Below, in pieces: positions 43,963-51,882 of a DNA stretch of 64,000 bases; positions within the stretch are counted from its first letter, which is position 1; every line of letters starts with the position of its first letter. Position numbers and translations under genes: made by a program. Under the pieces are notes generated by a model. It did no database searches and was not told the DNA's origin. It saw nothing but the letters and a program-made list of their open reading frames with translations. Source of the DNA: Streptomyces acidiscabies (lineage in GTDB: Bacteria > Actinomycetota > Actinomycetes > Streptomycetales > Streptomycetaceae); NCBI RefSeq assembly GCF_020010905.1, contig NZ_JAGJBY010000002.1, positions 2,604,001 to 2,668,000 of the forward strand, in the 5' to 3' direction.

Positions 43963-45366
43963 ATGGACGAGCGATTCGACGTCGTCGTGCTCGGAGCGGG
44001 CCCCGGCGGGTACGTCGCGGCCGTCCGCGCCGCCCAGCTGGGCAAGAGCGTCGCGGTCGTCGAAGAGAAGTACTGGGGCGGCGTCTGTCTCAACGTCGGC
44101 TGCATCCCCACCAAGGCGCTGCTGCGCAACGCCGAACTCGCCCACATCTTCACCCGCGAGGCGAAGACCTTCGGCATCAAGGTCGAGGGCCAGGTCACCT
44201 TCGACTACGGCGAGGCGTACGCGCGCAGCCGCCGCGTCGCCGACGGCCGGGTCAAGGGCGTCCACTACCTGATGAAGAAGAACAAGATCACCGAGCTCGA
44301 CGGCCGGGGCACCTTCCTCGACGCGAACACCCTCCAGGTCACCGGCCGCGACGGAGAAACGAAAGTAATCGGTTTCAGCGACTGCATCATCGCGACCGGC
44401 GCCACTCCCCGCCTGCTGCCGGGTACGAAGAAGAGCGAGCGCGTCGTCACCTACGAGGAGCAGATCCTCGCCGACGACCTTCCCCGCTCGATCGTCATCG
44501 CGGGAGCCGGCGCCATCGGCATCGAGTTCGCGTACGTCCTGCACAACTACGGCGTGAAGGTCACCGTCGTCGAGTTCCTCGACCGCGTCGCCCCGCTGGA
44601 GGACGCCGAGGTCTCCGCCGAACTCGCCAAGCAGTACCGCAAGTTGGGCATCGACGTGCTCACCTCCACCCGCGTCGAGTCCATCGACGAGTCCGGCGAG
44701 CAGGTCCGCGTCACCGTCACCGGCAAGGACGGCGCCCAGCAGGTCCTGGAAGCCGACAAGGTTCTCCAGGCCATCGGCTTCGCCCCGAACGTCACCGGCT
44801 ACGGCCTGGAGGCGACCGGCGTACGGCTCACCGAGCGCGGCGCGATCGACATCGACGGCCACTGCCGTACCTCCGTTCCGCACATCTACGCCATCGGCGA
44901 CGTCACCGCGAAGCTCATGCTCGCGCACACCGCCGAGGCCATGGGCGTCATCGCCGCCGAGACCCTCGCGGGCGCCGAGACCATGGAGCTCGACTACGCG
45001 ATGATCCCCCGCGCGACCTACTGCCAGCCCCAGATCGCGAGCTTCGGCTACACCGAGCAGCAAGCCCGTGAAAACGGTTACGACGTGAAGGTCGCCAAGT
45101 TCCCCTTCACCGCCAACGGCAAGTCCCACGGCCTCGGCGACACCACCGGATTCGTCAAGCTCATCAGCGACGCCAAGTACGGCGAGCTGCTCGGCGGCCA
45201 CCTCATCGGACCCGATGTCACCGAACTGCTCCCGGAGCTGACTCTGGCGCAGCAGTGGGACCTCACCGTCCACGAGGTCGCCCGCAACGTGCACGCGCAC
45301 CCGACGCTGGGCGAGGCGGTGAAGGAAGCGGTGCACGGACTCGCCGGGCACATGATCAACATGTGA
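43963..45366 (+). CDS. lpdA: dihydrolipoyl dehydrogenase
   Basis: A 467-aa FAD flavoprotein that reoxidises dihydrolipoamide in 2-oxo-acid dehydrogenase complexes (E3) with NAD+. Motifs: FAD-binding VVVLGAGPGGYVAAVRAAQL, the redox disulfide GGVCLNVGCIPTKALL, NAD-binding IVIAGAGAIGIEFAYVLHNY, the second FAD motif YAIGDVTAKLMLAHTAEAMG, and the C-terminal active-site HAHPTLGEAVKEA. Full family length and an RBS (GAGGAAG) before the ATG support the call. No E1 or E2 gene adjoins, so it serves complexes encoded elsewhere. It converges on the nmtR-like gene. Confidence 0.95.
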   Translation: MDERFDVVVLGAGPGGYVAAVRAAQLGKSVAVVEEKYWGGVCLNVGCIPTKALLRNAELAHIFTREAKTFGIKVEGQVTFDYGEAYARSRRVADGRVKGVHYLMKKNKITELDGRGTFLDANTLQVTGRDGETKVIGFSDCIIATGATPRLLPGTKKSERVVTYEEQILADDLPRSIVIAGAGAIGIEFAYVLHNYGVKVTVVEFLDRVAPLEDAEVSAELAKQYRKLGIDVLTSTRVESIDESGEQVRVTVTGKDGAQQVLEADKVLQAIGFAPNVTGYGLEATGVRLTERGAIDIDGHCRTSVPHIYAIGDVTAKLMLAHTAEAMGVIAAETLAGAETMELDYAMIPRATYCQPQIASFGYTEQQARENGYDVKVAKFPFTANGKSHGLGDTTGFVKLISDAKYGELLGGHLIGPDVTELLPELTLAQQWDLTVHEVARNVHAHPTLGEAVKEAVHGLAGHMINM

Positions 45367-45382
45367 CGTGCGGAAGTAGGCG

Positions 45383-45745
45383 CTACTCGGGCTCGGCGGT
45401 GTCGCTGAGCCCGAGCCGCAGGTGCTCCACGTGGTACACCGCCTGGTCCAGCAGTTCGGCGACGTGGTGGTCGTGCAGGGCGTAGACCACGGACCGGCCG
45501 CGCCGCTCGCCGACCACCAGGCCGAGGTTGCGCAGCAGCCGCAGCTGGTGCGAGCACGCCGACTGCTCCATGCCGACCTCCGCCGCCAACTCCGTGGCGG
45601 GCAGCGGGCCTTCGCGCAGCCGGGCCAGGATCAGCAGGCGGGACGGGGTGGAGAGGGCCTGGAGCGTGGTGGCCACCTTCGTGACGTTGTCCGCGTCGAG
45701 GCGCACCCGTTCTGCGGTTTCGGTGGTGACGACTCCATGACCCAT
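45383..45745 (-). CDS. nmtR: NmtR-type ArsR/SmtB nickel-cobalt sensor
   Basis: A 120-aa winged-helix metal-responsive repressor. The recognition helix is in GMEQSACSHQLRLLRNLGLV. The alpha-5 ligand set Asp92, His94, His105 and His108 has the same spacing as Asp91/His93/His104/His107 of M. tuberculosis NmtR. The ATG at 45745 gives the N-terminus MGHGV, matching the Gly-His-Gly N-terminus that also ligates nickel in NmtR, and it has TAGAAT ending 7 nt upstream. An upstream in-frame GTG would bury that N-terminus and is rejected. It is divergent from the P1B-4 ATPase gene and presumably represses it, and itself, until Ni(II) or Co(II) binds. Confidence 0.92.
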   Translation of the reverse strand: MGHGVVTTETAERVRLDADNVTKVATTLQALSTPSRLLILARLREGPLPATELAAEVGMEQSACSHQLRLLRNLGLVVGERRGRSVVYALHDHHVAELLDQAVYHVEHLRLGLSDTAEPE

Positions 45746-45752
45746 GAGAGGC

Positions 45753-45807
45753 ATTCTACCTACCACACATGAACGAATGAATGGGTCTTCATGTGTTCCT
45801 GTATGGT
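45753..45807. promoter_or_regulatory. NmtR operator and divergent leaderless promoters
   Basis: ACACATGAA at 45765-45773 and TTCATGTGT at 45788-45796 form a perfect 9-bp inverted repeat, similar to ArsR/SmtB operators. On the minus strand TAGAAT (45753-45758) ends 7 nt before the nmtR start; on the plus strand TATGGT (45802-45807) ends 7 nt before the ATPase GTG. One repressor bound here would block both. Confidence 0.75.
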
Positions 45808-45814
45808 GGTGCGG

Positions 45815-47848
45815 GTGTCAGCGACCCTTGCTCCCGCCCGCCCTGCCGCCGCCCCGCGCCGCCGCACCCGGCTGCTCGCCCTGCCCGAGGTGCGGTGGGC
45901 TCTTGCAGCAACCGTTTTCTTCGCGTTTGCTCTCGCCGTCGACCTCGGCGGCGGACCGGGCTGGCTGTACGGGTTTCTGTATGCGGTTTCCTACGTCTCT
46001 GGCGGATGGGAACCCGCGCTGGAAGGCCTGCGCGCACTGCGGGAGAAGACCCTCGACGTCGACCTGCTGATGATCGTCGCGGCCATCGGCGCCGCCTCCA
46101 TCGGACAGGTCCTCGACGGCGCGCTCCTCATCGTCATCTTCGCGACCTCCGGGGCGCTCGAAGCGCTCGCCACCGCGCGGACCGCCGACTCCGTCCGAGG
46201 GCTCCTCGACCTCGCGCCGGAGACCGCGACACGAGTCACCGACGCGGGCGAGTCCGTCGTCCCCGCCGCCGAACTCGCCGTCGGCGACGTCCTGTTGGTC
46301 CGGCCCGGCGAGCGGATCGCCGGGGACGGCAGGGTCGTGGACGGGGTCAGCGAGGTCGACCAGGCGACTGTCACGGGGGAGTCCCTGCCGGTCGTGAAGC
46401 GGGCCGACGACGAGGTGTACGCCGGGACCCTCAACGGCACCGGCGCGCTGCGCGTCCGCGTCGAACGCGATCCCGCCGACTCCGTCATCGCCCGCATCGT
46501 CGGGCTCGTCGAGGAGGCGTCACGCACCAAGGCGCCCACCCAGGTGCTGATCGAGAAGGTCGAGCAGCGGTACGCCGTCGGGGTCGTCGTCGCGACGCTC
46601 GCGGTGTTCGGGGTGCCGCTCGCGTTCGGGGCGGACCTCACGAGCGCACTGCTGCGGGCCATGACGTTCATGATCGTGGCCTCGCCCTGCGCGGTCGTGC
46701 TCGCGACCATGCCGCCGTTGCTGTCGGCCGTCGCCAACGCCGGGCGGCACGGCGTCCTCGTCAAGTCCGCTGTGGCGATGGAGCAGTTGGGCGCCGTGGA
46801 GGTCGTCGCGCTCGACAAGACGGGGACGCTGACCGAGGGGGTGCCGGAGGTGAGCGGGGTGCGGGCGCTCGCCGGGTCGGGGCTGGACGAGGACGGCGTG
46901 CTCGCGTTGGCGGCTGCGGCCGAGTACGCGAGTGAGCATCCGCTGGGGCGGGCGATCGTGGTGGAGGCCAGGGCGCGGGGCGTCGAGGCGGCTCGGGCGG
47001 AGGGGTTCGTGGCCCGGCCCGGGTGGGGGGTCGAGGCTGTGGTGGAGGGGAGGGCGGTGGCTGTGGGGAGGGTACCTGCGGGGTACGGGGGTGGCGTGGC
47101 TGTCGGGCGGGAGGCCGAGGGGGAGGCCGGTTCAGCGGTGGTCCGGCGGGGATCGGGAGGCGGTGCGGACGGGAGCCGTACGGCCGTTGCCGAGCCCGTC
47201 GTCCGGCCCGCACGGCAACACGGGTCCGCACCGCAACACGGTGAAAACGGTTGCACAACCGCCCTCGTCACCCGCGACGGCATCCCCGTCGGCGCCCTCG
47301 ACCTCACCGACCGGCTCCGCCCCGAGGCCCCCGCCGCCGTCGCAGCGCTGACCGCGCTCACCGGATCCGCGCCCGTCCTGCTCACGGGGGACCAGCCGGA
47401 GGCCGCCGCCCGCGTGGCAGAGGTGGCCGGCATCACGGACGTACGGGCCGGACTCCTCCCCGAGGAGAAGGTTTCCGCAGTACAGGGGCTGGGCAGGCGC
47501 GTCCTCTTCGTCGGCGACGGCGTCAACGACGCGCCCGCCCTCGCCGTCGCCCACGCGGGTATCGCCATGGGCCACGCCGGCTCGGACCTCGCGCTGGAGA
47601 CCGCCGACGCCGTCCTGGTCCACGACGACCTCACCGCCGTACCGGCAGCCGTACGCCTCTCCCGCACGGCCCGCCGCCTGGTCCGGCAGAACCTCGTGAT
47701 CGCGGGGGTGTTCATCACGGGGCTGGTGCTGTGGGACCTGGTCGGACACCTGCCGCTGCCGCTGGGCGTGGCCGGGCACGAGGGGTCGACCGTGCTGGTG
47801 GGCCTGAACGGATTGAGGCTGCTGCGGGAGTCGGCCTGGCGGGGGTGA
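45815..47848 (+). CDS. P1B-4-type metal-exporting ATPase (CtpJ/CtpD-like)
   Basis: A 677-aa inner-membrane P-type ATPase predicted to export Co(II) or Ni(II), possibly Fe(II). It has the P1B-4 signatures: SPC in the ion-site helix (residues about 289-291, MIVASPCAVVLATMPP) and HEGST in the last helix (about 654). It lacks an N-terminal metal-binding HMA domain. Phosphorylation motif DKTGTLTEG is near 333; the hinge is GDGVNDAPALAVAHAGIAMG. The nucleotide domain has a Gly/Arg-rich insertion of about 50 residues (47041-47260). The GTG at 45815 was chosen over an ATG at 45791, which lies inside the operator. The gene is divergent from nmtR. Two AARCGGTTRC copies lie within it. Confidence 0.88.
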   Translation: MSATLAPARPAAAPRRRTRLLALPEVRWALAATVFFAFALAVDLGGGPGWLYGFLYAVSYVSGGWEPALEGLRALREKTLDVDLLMIVAAIGAASIGQVLDGALLIVIFATSGALEALATARTADSVRGLLDLAPETATRVTDAGESVVPAAELAVGDVLLVRPGERIAGDGRVVDGVSEVDQATVTGESLPVVKRADDEVYAGTLNGTGALRVRVERDPADSVIARIVGLVEEASRTKAPTQVLIEKVEQRYAVGVVVATLAVFGVPLAFGADLTSALLRAMTFMIVASPCAVVLATMPPLLSAVANAGRHGVLVKSAVAMEQLGAVEVVALDKTGTLTEGVPEVSGVRALAGSGLDEDGVLALAAAAEYASEHPLGRAIVVEARARGVEAARAEGFVARPGWGVEAVVEGRAVAVGRVPAGYGGGVAVGREAEGEAGSAVVRRGSGGGADGSRTAVAEPVVRPARQHGSAPQHGENGCTTALVTRDGIPVGALDLTDRLRPEAPAAVAALTALTGSAPVLLTGDQPEAAARVAEVAGITDVRAGLLPEEKVSAVQGLGRRVLFVGDGVNDAPALAVAHAGIAMGHAGSDLALETADAVLVHDDLTAVPAAVRLSRTARRLVRQNLVIAGVFITGLVLWDLVGHLPLPLGVAGHEGSTVLVGLNGLRLLRESAWRG

Positions 47849-48080
47849 AAGAGGGGGAGCGGCGCTGATCGGGCGGGGCCGGGCGAGGCGAGTGGCTTGC
47901 CCGGCATGTGCCGGACGGCAGGGGGCTGTGCGTACCGGCCGACACCTCTCCAGCACGCGGCCCCGGCCCGCGCCTTCCACACCGACCACCTCCCCGACCC
48001 TCCCCTGAGCCGCCGCCCTCGATCCGCACACCGGCCCGCCCGCACTGGCCCGTCCCGTCCCGTCCCGACCCGTCCCGTCC

Positions 48081-48125
48081 CGGCCTGGCCCGTCCCGGCC
48101 TGGCCCGTCCCGGCCTGGCCCGTCC
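48081..48125. repeat. 15-bp tandem repeat CGGCCTGGCCCGTCC, 3 perfect copies
   Basis: Three perfect copies in a row, with degenerate copies and CCCGTCCCGTCC-like sequence on both sides from about 48045 to 48186. The period is 15, but the sequence is outside any supported gene. Confidence 0.85.
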
Positions 48126-48186
48126 CGCTCCGTTCCGACCTGGCCCGTCCCGGCCTGGCCCGTCCCGCCCCGTCCCGGCCTGGCCC

Positions 48187-48512
48187 GCCTGCCCCGTACG
48201 GTGGGAGACTCGCAAACGGCGCCTCACCCCCCTCTCCCCGTTGGCACGGCGGGAGACCCGTGAACGGCGAGCCCGCCCCCGCCTGACCCGGACGGTGGGA
48301 GAGCCGCAATCGGAGGGCCCGTCCCTGCCTGCCCCGTACGGCGGGAGACCCGCAACCGGCGAGCTTGCCCCTGCCTCCCCCTCCGGACGGCGGGTGAGCC
48401 GCAACCGGCGAGCTCGCCCCGCCTGACCGGCATGGCGGGCGGGCCGTGAATGGCGGGTCCGTCCCGGCCTGTTCCGTATGGCGGGTGGGTCGCGTACGGC
48501 GGAGAGTGGGGT
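48187..48512. repeat. ~46-bp tandem repeat array with hairpin units, about 7 copies
   Basis: Unit starts (GCCTG-type) fall at 48187, about 48231, 48281, 48327, 48373, 48421 and 48467, mostly 46 bp apart. A typical unit contains GTACGGCGGGAGACCCGCAA then a GGCGAGC-like segment. The core GCGGG-AGA-CCCGC is a 5-bp hairpin with a three-base loop. Copies 3-5 are best conserved. There are no unique spacers of equal length, so it is not a CRISPR array. Confidence 0.8.
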
Positions 48513-48744
48513 GCCGGGGGTGCGGCGCAGCCCGTCGCTTACGAAGACAGCAGCGCACGGCTCGGTCTACCCCACCGGCCAACACCGTCCGCGACGGGCT
48601 CGCCGCACCCCCGGCACCCCCGACCCACCCACACACCCCCGCGCCCCACGCCACGCCACAGCCACCCCGCACGCACACCCCTCACCCCACGTCCATGTCG
48701 CATTCCCGCCAGCCGAACCCCCCGCCTGCCCGCATGCTGGACTC

Positions 48745-50223
48745 ATGCAGAACGGGATGCACACCGACCGGGACCGCTGCGTGCGGGCCGTGCAGTCGAA
48801 GGACGCGCGGTTCGACGGGTGGTTCTTCACGGCGGTCCACACGACCGGGATCTACTGTCGGCCGAGCTGCCCGGCCGTGCCGCCGAAGCCGCGGAACATG
48901 ACCTTCTACCCGAGCGCGGCGGCGTGCCAGCAGGCCGGGTTCCGGGCGTGCAAGCGGTGCCGCCCGGACACGAGCCCCGGCTCGCCGGAGTGGAACCACC
49001 GAGCCGACGCCGTGGCCCGCGCGATGCGGCTGATCGCAGACGGCGTCGTCGACCGCGACGGCGTCACCGGCCTGGCCACCCGCCTCGGCTACAGCACCCG
49101 CCAGGTCGAACGCCAACTCCTCGCCGAACTCGGCGCGGGCCCCCTCGCGTTGGCGAGGGCACAGCGCGCGCAGACCGCACGGATCCTCATCGAGACCAGT
49201 GAACTCCCCATGGCGGACGTGGCGTTCGCGGCCGGCTTCTCCTCGATCCGGACGTTCAACGACACCGTCCGCGAGGTCTTCGCGCTCGCGCCCACCGAAC
49301 TCCGGTCCCGCGCACCGAAGTCGGCGAAGGGAACCCCCGGCGCGCTCCAGCTCCGGCTGCCGTTCCGCGCCCCCCTCAACCCCGACAACCTCTTCGGCCA
49401 CCTCGCGGCAACGGCCGTACCAGGCGTGGAGGAATGGCGGGACGGCGCCTTCCGCCGCACCTTGCGGCTGCCGTACGGCCACGGCATCGTCGCCCTCACC
49501 CCGCGGCCCGACCACATCGCGTGCCGCCTCACCCTCAGCGACCTGCGGGACCTGACCGTCGCGACGAGCCGCTGCCGCCGCATGCTCGACCTCGACGCCG
49601 ATCCGGTCGCCGTGGACGACCAGTTGCGCACCGACCCGGTCCTCGCGCCGCTCGTCGACAAGGCCCCGGGCCGCCGTGTACCCCGCACCGTCGACGAGGC
49701 CGAGTTCGCGGTCCGCGCGGTCCTGGGACAGCAGGTCTCGACGGCGGCGGCCCGCACCCACGCCGCGCGCCTGGTCACCGCGTACGGCGATCCCGTGGAC
49801 GACCCCGAGGGCGGCCTCACGCACCTCTTCCCGACGCCCGAGGCGCTGGCCGGCCTCGACCCCGAGACCCTCGCGATGCCCCGTACGCGGCGTACGACGT
49901 TCACCACCCTGGTCGCCCAACTCGCTGACGGAACGCTCCACTTGGGCCCCGAGAGCGACTGGTCCGAGACCCGCGCCCGCCTGCTCGAACTTCCCGGCTT
50001 CGGGCCCTGGACCGTCGACGTCATCGCCATGCGCGCCCTGGGCGACCCCGACGCGTTCCTCCCCACCGACCTCGGAGTCCGCCGCGCCGCCCAGGAGTTG
50101 GGGCTGCCCGCGACCCCGGCCGCCCTCACGGCCCGCGCCGCCGCCTGGCGCCCCTGGCGCGCGTACGCCGTCCAGTACCTGTGGGCGACCGACGATCACC
50201 CCATCAACTTCCTGCCCGCGTAA
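48745..50223 (+). CDS. Ada/AlkA-type fusion: Ada Zn domain, AraC HTH, DNA-3-methyladenine glycosylase
   Basis: A 492-aa DNA-repair and regulatory protein. Residues about 10-80 are the Ada metal-binding domain with four cysteines (GIYCRPSCPAVPPKP, ACKRCRPD), where one Cys takes methyl groups from phosphotriesters. Residues about 85-190 are an AraC-type double HTH (ATRLGYSTRQVERQLLAELG, AFAAGFSSIRTFNDTVREVF). From about 205 onwards is an AlkA-type N-terminal domain and HhH-GPD fold, with LPGFGPWTVDVIAMRALGDP and the catalytic Asp in FLPTDLGVRRA. It removes 3-methyladenine and probably activates its own regulon. The O6-methyltransferase part of classical Ada is encoded separately by the next gene, 10 nt downstream. 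An ATG 12 nt further on is an alternative start. Confidence 0.93.
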   Translation: MQNGMHTDRDRCVRAVQSKDARFDGWFFTAVHTTGIYCRPSCPAVPPKPRNMTFYPSAAACQQAGFRACKRCRPDTSPGSPEWNHRADAVARAMRLIADGVVDRDGVTGLATRLGYSTRQVERQLLAELGAGPLALARAQRAQTARILIETSELPMADVAFAAGFSSIRTFNDTVREVFALAPTELRSRAPKSAKGTPGALQLRLPFRAPLNPDNLFGHLAATAVPGVEEWRDGAFRRTLRLPYGHGIVALTPRPDHIACRLTLSDLRDLTVATSRCRRMLDLDADPVAVDDQLRTDPVLAPLVDKAPGRRVPRTVDEAEFAVRAVLGQQVSTAAARTHAARLVTAYGDPVDDPEGGLTHLFPTPEALAGLDPETLAMPRTRRTTFTTLVAQLADGTLHLGPESDWSETRARLLELPGFGPWTVDVIAMRALGDPDAFLPTDLGVRRAAQELGLPATPAALTARAAAWRPWRAYAVQYLWATDDHPINFLPA

Positions 50224-50233
50224 GGATGTTCAC

Positions 50234-50716
50234 GTGAAGCACCACAAGGTCATCGACAGCCCCTACGGCCCCCTCACGCTCGTCGCCGACGACGGCGTCC
50301 TGTGCGGCCTCTACATGACCGACCAGCGCCACCGTCCGCCGGAGGAGAGCTTCGGCCCGCGCGACGACACGTTGTTCGCCGAACCGGAAGCGCAACTGGA
50401 GGCCTATTTCCAGGGCGAGTTGAAGGAATTCACCCTGGAACTGGCCCTGAACGGAACGGAGTTCCAGAAGTCGGTCTGGTCCCAGCTCCAGGCCATCCCC
50501 TACGGCGAGACCCGCACCTACGGCCAACTCGCCGACGCCCTCGGCAACTCGGGCGCCTCCCGGGCCGTCGGCCTCGCGAACGGCAAGAACCCCCTCGGCA
50601 TCATCGTCCCCTGCCACCGCGTCATCGGCTCCACCGGCAGCCTCACCGGCTACGGCGGCGGCCTGGACCGCAAGCGCCGCCTCCTGGACTTCGAACGGGG
50701 GACGGCTCTTTTCTGA
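50234..50716 (+). CDS. ogt: methylated-DNA-[protein]-cysteine S-methyltransferase
   Basis: A 160-aa suicide repair protein that moves the methyl group from O6-methylguanine to its own cysteine. The acceptor is in GIIVPCHRVIGSTGSLTGYG; the DNA-binding helix part is TRTYGQLADALGNSGASRAVG. AGGA lies 7 nt before the GTG. It follows the Ada/AlkA fusion by 10 nt and should be co-transcribed and alkylation-induced. Its stop codon directly abuts that of the converging sirtuin gene (TGA then TCA), so the two transcripts overlap at their 3' ends. Confidence 0.94.
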   Translation: MKHHKVIDSPYGPLTLVADDGVLCGLYMTDQRHRPPEESFGPRDDTLFAEPEAQLEAYFQGELKEFTLELALNGTEFQKSVWSQLQAIPYGETRTYGQLADALGNSGASRAVGLANGKNPLGIIVPCHRVIGSTGSLTGYGGGLDRKRRLLDFERGTALF

Positions 50717-51439
50717 TCACCCCAACTCTCGCAGCAGGCGCGGCAATGCCGTTCCGATCGGCTCGCGAACCACCTCGGCCGCGACCTCGTCGTACGGGGT
50801 CTCCTCCGCGTTGACGACGATCAGGCGGGCGCCGTTCTCGGTGGCGATGCCGGCCAGGGCGGCGGCGGGGTGGACCTTGAGGGAGGTGCCGACGGCGTAG
50901 AAGACCTGGCAGGCCTTGGTGATGGCCAGGGCATCCGCGAGGACTTCGGGGTTCAGGTGTTCGCCGAACATGACCGTCGCCGACTTGAGGATGCCGCCGC
51001 AGTTCAGGCACGGTGGGTCGTCCTCGCCCGCGTCCAGGCGGGCCAGGGCGTCCTCCATCGGGCCTCGCGCGCCGCACTGCGTGCACACGAACTGCCGTGC
51101 CGTGCCGTGGAGTTCGAGGACCTTGCGGGCAGGGAGGCCGGCGAGCTGGTGGAGGCCGTCCACGTTCTGCGTGAGCACCCGGACCGGTGCGCCCGACCGC
51201 TCCAGCTCCACGATCGCCCGGTGCGCGGCGTTCGGCTCGGCCCGCAGCGCCTCGCTCTGCCGCCGCATCCGCCAGGAACGCCGGCGGATCTCCGGATCGC
51301 CCATGTAGTACTCGTAGGTCACGAGCTTCTCGGCGTCCGGGTCCTTGCGCCACAGTCCGTTCGGCCCGCGGTAGTCGGGGATTCCGGAGTCCGTGCTGAT
51401 ACCGGCGCCGGTGAGGATGGCGACGAGGGGCTTGGTCAT
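50717..51439 (-). CDS. NAD-dependent protein deacylase, sirtuin
   Basis: A 240-aa Sir2-family enzyme that removes acyl groups from lysine using NAD+ and forms O-acyl-ADP-ribose. Motifs: GAGISTDSGIPDYRG for NAD, TQNVDGLH with the catalytic His in LELHGTARQF, a zinc ribbon with Cys pairs in CTQCGARG and CLNCGG, and GTSLKVHPAAAL. The ATG at 51439 has no ribosome site but has TACGCT ending 6 nt upstream, so the message is probably leaderless. It converges on ogt with no spacer. Acetyl-CoA synthetase is a common target of bacterial sirtuins, but none is encoded here. Confidence 0.93.
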   Translation of the reverse strand: MTKPLVAILTGAGISTDSGIPDYRGPNGLWRKDPDAEKLVTYEYYMGDPEIRRRSWRMRRQSEALRAEPNAAHRAIVELERSGAPVRVLTQNVDGLHQLAGLPARKVLELHGTARQFVCTQCGARGPMEDALARLDAGEDDPPCLNCGGILKSATVMFGEHLNPEVLADALAITKACQVFYAVGTSLKVHPAAALAGIATENGARLIVVNAEETPYDEVAAEVVREPIGTALPRLLRELG

Positions 51440-51445
51440 GGGCCG

Positions 51446-51451
51446 AGCGTA
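51446..51451 (-). promoter_or_regulatory. TACGCT -10 box of sirtuin gene
   Basis: On the minus strand TACGCT ends 6 nt before the sirtuin ATG. On the plus strand of the same gap, TAGCGT at 51504-51509 ends 6 nt before the VapB-like ATG. Both layouts predict leaderless transcripts. Confidence 0.5.
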
Positions 51452-51515
51452 AGTGCCGCGAACGGGACGGGCGAACGGATATCCGACTCCCCGGCCCCGG
51501 TGATAGCGTCACGCC

Positions 51516-51716
51516 ATGGCAAAGGTCTCCGTCTCCCTCGACGCGGAACTCGTCGTCGAGGCCATGGTGTTGGCCGGGGTCGGCAACCCACAGGACGCCG
51601 TCGAACTGGTCCTGCGCGACTACATCCAACGCGGCCACCGCACAGAGGCCCGCGTCGTGGAACGGGACGAGGTCCTACGGGAGATCGACGCGAAACCGCG
51701 TACGGAACAGGGCTGA
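51516..51716 (+). CDS. orphan VapB-type antitoxin-like protein
   Basis: A 66-aa protein similar to the DNA-binding/antitoxin family of VapBC systems (DUF2191-like). The N-terminal VSVSLDAELVVEAM resembles the strand and helix of a ribbon-helix-helix dimer, and AVELVLRDYIQRG the second helix; the C-terminal 20 residues are charged and would normally wrap a toxin. No VapC/PIN gene lies on either side: the sirtuin and Nudix genes are on the opposite strand and the 166 bp after it hold nothing. TAGCGT 6 nt before the ATG suggests a leaderless message. It may act only as a small regulator or neutralise a toxin encoded elsewhere. Confidence 0.75.
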   Translation: MAKVSVSLDAELVVEAMVLAGVGNPQDAVELVLRDYIQRGHRTEARVVERDEVLREIDAKPRTEQG

Positions 51717-51882
51717 GCCGGGGCGCGTACGACACACCATCGAGACGCGGGACGGCCACCAACTTCGCACTGTGTTGGGCGGGTTGAGGTGCGGGGCCGC
51801 CGCTCAGCACAGGCCGTGCGAGCTGGGCCGGGGTGCGACTGCGCCCCCAACTCCCCACCACCCAGCCCGAATCCCACCCCGT

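Larger units (their letters stand above)
47849..48744. other. 896-bp non-coding gap with two tandem repeat systems
   Basis: No gene is supported. The left part has a 15-bp repeat, the middle a roughly 46-bp repeat carrying a small hairpin, and the right 200 bp are C-rich without features. Long open frames on both strands across this gap result from the repeats and high GC. Confidence 0.75.

Noticed and set aside
45791..45814. Earlier ATG starts for the metal ATPase
   Set aside because: They lie inside the palindromic operator or overlap the -10 box; the GTG at 45815 has correct leaderless spacing.
48187..48512. Possible CRISPR array in the 46-bp repeats
   Set aside because: Units are directly adjacent with no unique spacers and drift in sequence; no cas genes are nearby.
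45991..48678. Minus-strand open frame of 895 codons crossing the metal ATPase and the repeat region
   Set aside because: It is an artefact of GC-rich antisense sequence and tandem repeats; the product is Ser/Arg/Pro-rich and there is no start context.
51717..51882. A VapC toxin gene after the VapB-like gene
   Set aside because: The 166-bp gap is too short for a PIN-domain protein and contains no acidic PIN-like motif in any frame.
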